Shown: positions 61,749 through 64,000 of the stretch, piece by piece
Layout: each line of letters opens with the position of its first letter
How positions within the stretch are numbered: position 1 is the first letter of the stretch
Source: Pseudonocardia sp. SCN 73-27
GTDB lineage: Bacteria; Actinomycetota; Actinomycetes; Mycobacteriales; Pseudonocardiaceae
Length of the DNA stretch: 64,000 nt
Direction of reading: 5' to 3'
NCBI GenBank assembly: GCA_001725415.1
Contig: MEGH01000031.1
Span: 1 to 64,000 of the forward strand
Position numbers and translations under genes: made by a program
Notes under the pieces: model-generated
Databases searched by the model: none
Told to the model about the DNA's origin: nothing
The model's input: only the letters and a program-made list of their open reading frames with translations

Positions 61749-61920
61749 CGACGTCCTCTCGTCCGCCCGCGGGATCGTCCTCGCGGGCCGGTCCAGGAGA
61801 CCAGCGACATCGGCTCGTCGACAACATTGAGCAGATGACAAGATGCGTCGAAGCCGACCGGTTCCGGACAGCCGGGAACGAACCACCCGAGTGATCTGCA
61901 TCACAAACGCCAGGCGTGCC

Positions 61921-63231
61921 ATGCTTCGCCCCGTGACGCCCGCGTCCGTGCCCGCCGGCGCTCCCGTCTCCGCCGTGACGCTGCGCCGCCTCGAGCTCGC
62001 CGCCGGCGGCATCGCCGGGGCCTGCCTCGCCGCGATGGAGCGCCGCCAGCCGTGGTTCCGCAAGCTGCCCGCCGCGCTGCGCTCGGGCGTCCAGCTCGTC
62101 ACCCAGACCGGCGTCGCGAACTTCGTGGGCTGGCTCGTCGCGACCGGGGGCGGGCCGACCCGCGCGTCGGAACAACCGGAACCTCCCGAGCACACCGCCG
62201 ACATCGCCGTCGCCGAGGGCGGCCACACGGGCGCGGGCTCGGTCCGGCTCACCGCCGAGGCGTTCCGCATCGCCCCCCGCGACCTCGCCCGCCGGCTCAC
62301 GCTGCGGCAGACCGTCGAGCTCGTCCGTGTCGCCACCGACGTGCTCGAGGAGCGGCTGCCCCCGCTCGCCGCCGACGAGGACGAGTTCCGGGTGCTGTCG
62401 GAGGCGGTGCTGCGCTTCGGGCGCGAGGTCGCGTTCGCCGCCGCGACCGCCTACGCCGGGGCGGCCGAGGACCGCGGCGCGTGGGACGCCCGGCTGGAGG
62501 CACTCGTCGTCGACGGGGTCGTGCGCGGGGACACCGGCGACGAGCTGGTGTCGCGGGCGTCGGCACTCGGCTGGGACCCGGCGGGACCGGTGCGGGTCGT
62601 CGTCGGGACACCGCCGTCGGACCATGCGCCCGAACGCCTCGGGGAGCTGCGCCGCCGCGCCGGGCGCGCCGGGCGGTCGGTGCTGGTCGGGGCACAGGGC
62701 AGCAGGCTCATCGTCCTGCTCTCGGGGGCGGCACCCGATCTCGACCACGAGCCCGACGACCTCACCGAGGTCCTCGCGGCCCTCTCGCTCGACTTCGGAC
62801 CGGGCCCGGTCGTCGTCGGGCCGCTGCCCTCGGCGCACGCCAGCGCCCGCGACGCGCTGTCCGGGCTGCGCGCCGCCCCCGCGTGGCCCGAGGCGCCGCG
62901 CCCCGTCCCCGCCGACGACCTGCTGCCCGAACGCGCCTTCTCCGGCGACACCGAGGCGCACCGACGGCTCGTCGAGACCGTCGTGACCCCGCTGGCCGAC
63001 GCCGGCGGCGAGCTGTGGCGCACCCTCGCCGCCTACCTCGACGGCGGCGCGTCGCTGGAGGCGTGCGCACGGACGCTGTTCGTGCACCCCAACACGGTTC
63101 GCTACCGGCTGCGCAGGGTGAGTGACCTCACGGGACGCTCCCCCGCCGACCCTCGGGACGCCCTGGTCCTGCGCGCGGCACTGCTGGCCGGGCGGCTCGC
63201 GGGCACCGAGGACAAGACCGACCCGCCCTGA
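61921..63231 (+). CDS. fasR: PucR-family regulator, FasR-like
   Basis: The 436-aa regulator ends in a PucR-type HTH_30 (ASLEACARTLFVHPNTVRYRLRRVSDLTGR). The N-terminus has LPAALRSGVQLVTQTGVANFVGW and a central GGDEF-like degenerate domain. In Streptomyces the homologue FasR sits directly before fabD and activates the fabD-fabH-acpP-fabF operon, and fabD follows here too. ATG 61921 is preferred; GTG 61933 is possible. Confidence 0.87.
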   Translation: MLRPVTPASVPAGAPVSAVTLRRLELAAGGIAGACLAAMERRQPWFRKLPAALRSGVQLVTQTGVANFVGWLVATGGGPTRASEQPEPPEHTADIAVAEGGHTGAGSVRLTAEAFRIAPRDLARRLTLRQTVELVRVATDVLEERLPPLAADEDEFRVLSEAVLRFGREVAFAAATAYAGAAEDRGAWDARLEALVVDGVVRGDTGDELVSRASALGWDPAGPVRVVVGTPPSDHAPERLGELRRRAGRAGRSVLVGAQGSRLIVLLSGAAPDLDHEPDDLTEVLAALSLDFGPGPVVVGPLPSAHASARDALSGLRAAPAWPEAPRPVPADDLLPERAFSGDTEAHRRLVETVVTPLADAGGELWRTLAAYLDGGASLEACARTLFVHPNTVRYRLRRVSDLTGRSPADPRDALVLRAALLAGRLAGTEDKTDPP

Positions 63232-63329
63232 GCTGCGAAAGATCGGCCCCGAACACCGCCGCAGGGTTGCGACTCCTACAAACGAAGGTCCCCCGACGTG
63301 GCGAGTCGCCGGTCACATAGTCTTCGTCG

Positions 63330-63348
63330 TTGTGGAGAACCTCCAAAA
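63330..63348. promoter_or_regulatory. Inverted repeat in the fabD promoter region
   Basis: TTGTGGAG-AAC-CTCCAAAA has 7 of 8 arm bases complementary and lies about 70 bp before the fabD start. It is a candidate FasR or other operator; no binding evidence is available. Confidence 0.4.
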
Positions 63349-63414
63349 GGCGCCCGCGGAGTTCGTGCGTGCCGCTATCCCGCGCGAACACCTCAGCGGT
63401 GTTCGCTGTCCGTC

Positions 63415-64000
63415 GTGATCGCGCTGCTCGCGCCGGGTCAGGGCTCCCAGACCCCCGGCATGCTGACCCCGTGGCTCGACGACCCCGGTGCCGAGGAGAC
63501 CGTCGCCGCCTGGTCCGACGCCATCGGCCTCGACCTCCGACGGCTCGGCACCACCGCCGACGCCGACGAGATCAAGGACACCGCGGTCACCCAGCCGCTC
63601 GTGGTCGCGACGGCGCTGCTGGCCGCGGCCCGGCTCGGTGCCCACGTCACGCTGCCCGAGGAGAGCCCGATCGCCGGGCACTCCGTCGGTGAGCTCGCCG
63701 CCGCCGCGATCGCCGGCGTCCTCGGCACCGACGCCGCCGTCTCCCTCGCCGCCGTCCGCGGCCGCGAGATGGCCGCCGCGTGCGCGCTCGAACCGACCGG
63801 CATGAGCGCGACGCTGGGCGGGAACCCCGACGACGTGCTCGCACGACTGTCCGAGCTCGGCCTCGACCCGGCGAACCGCAACGGCGCCGGTCAGATCGTC
63901 GCGGCCGGACTGCTGACCGCGCTCGAGGAGCTCGCCACGAACCCTCCGGAGCGCGCCCGCGTCAAGGCGCTGCCCGTCGCCGGTGCGTTCCACACCCGGT
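63415..64000 (+). CDS. fabD: Malonyl-CoA:ACP transacylase, 5' part
   Basis: The first 195 codons of FabD are present; the gene continues past the window. IALLAPGQGSQTPGML opens the fold, the acyl-enzyme serine is in IAGHSVGELAAAAIAGVLG, and AGAFHTR near the edge carries the catalytic histidine. The Gln-rich oxyanion segment is APGQGSQ. The enzyme charges ACP with malonate for type II fatty-acid synthesis. GTG 63415 fits the conserved N-terminus. Confidence 0.93.
   Translation, partial: MIALLAPGQGSQTPGMLTPWLDDPGAEETVAAWSDAIGLDLRRLGTTADADEIKDTAVTQPLVVATALLAAARLGAHVTLPEESPIAGHSVGELAAAAIAGVLGTDAAVSLAAVRGREMAAACALEPTGMSATLGGNPDDVLARLSELGLDPANRNGAGQIVAAGLLTALEELATNPPERARVKALPVAGAFHTR

Noticed and set aside
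61749-61920. Nickel or cobalamin riboswitch before the NiCoT permease gene
   Set aside because: No B12-box or NiCo-type motif was recognised in the short leader.
1-64000. CRISPR array
   Set aside because: No regularly spaced repeats with unique spacers were seen; the only tandem repeats are the 30-bp pair at 261 and the 18-bp triple at 21871.

Overview
The window is high-GC actinobacterial DNA. Gene order and protein types (homodimeric-type AceE, a FasR-like PucR regulator directly before fabD, a DUF3052 protein, AhpE-type peroxiredoxin, NTG/GTGA-overlapped operons) suggest a pseudonocardial or related mycelial actinomycete; the genus is inferred, not shown.

Left part (1-11.9 kb): a stress block on the + strand. 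A Dps ferritin, a STAS protein and a YflT-like membrane protein precede a tightly coupled run, dnaK-grpE-cbpA-cbpM-clpB-trxC-DoxX-like-ZnF_UBP-cNMP/Grx/TrxR-like, in which most start and stop codons overlap. It links protein disaggregation with a thioredoxin-type redox set. A small ABM-domain gene follows.

Left scar (12.1-17.0 kb): a truncated IS3-family element abuts the C-terminal stub of a group II intron maturase. Next comes a broken molybdenum-hydroxylase set (coxL, coxM, coxS) with at least four reading-frame lesions, lying downstream of an intact branched-chain-type ABC operon (livK-H-MG-F).

Central catabolic region (17-53.1 kb), mostly on the - strand. (a) A ring-cleavage operon holds a LigB-type extradiol dioxygenase, a RidA protein, a LigJ-type 4-oxalomesaconate hydratase, two NAD(P)-sugar-epimerase-like proteins, an aldehyde dehydrogenase and a broken SDR. 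(b) A second operon runs Rieske oxygenase, 104-aa unknown, class III CoA-transferase, three successive RraA/LigK-like aldolases, acyl-CoA dehydrogenase, SDR, enoyl-CoA hydratase, second CoA-transferase, thiolase. (c) A third holds a NitT/TauT-type ABC transporter with a 4,5-dihydroxyphthalate-decarboxylase-like protein and two further CoA-transferases. (d) Scattered genes are two flavin-dependent LLM monooxygenases (one RutA-like), an isochorismatase-type amidohydrolase, a deacetylase-like protein, an SDR and a P450. One GntR/FCD regulator sits between (b) and (c). A 16-bp motif, TGCAATAYYGTASGCA, occurs twice in its divergent promoter region, and an 18-bp variant lies before the transporter operon, so local co-regulation is likely. 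Together the genes suggest uptake and degradation of an aromatic or heteroaromatic (di)carboxylate through a gallate/4-oxalomesaconate-type route combined with CoA-thioester beta-oxidation. The reductase expected to serve the Rieske oxygenase is a pseudogene. The substrate is unknown.

Right scar (53.2-55.0 kb): decayed genes of an integrative conjugative element (T4CP, a hypothetical, an integrase N-terminus) stop directly at the 3' end of a tRNA-Val(TAC) gene. This is the usual layout of a tRNA-integrated element and marks the probable right edge of the island.

Right part (55.0-64 kb): conserved chromosome, with peroxiredoxin, DUF3052, aceE, a cold-shock protein, pirin, a nickel/cobalt permease, fasR and the start of fabD, which runs off the end of the window.
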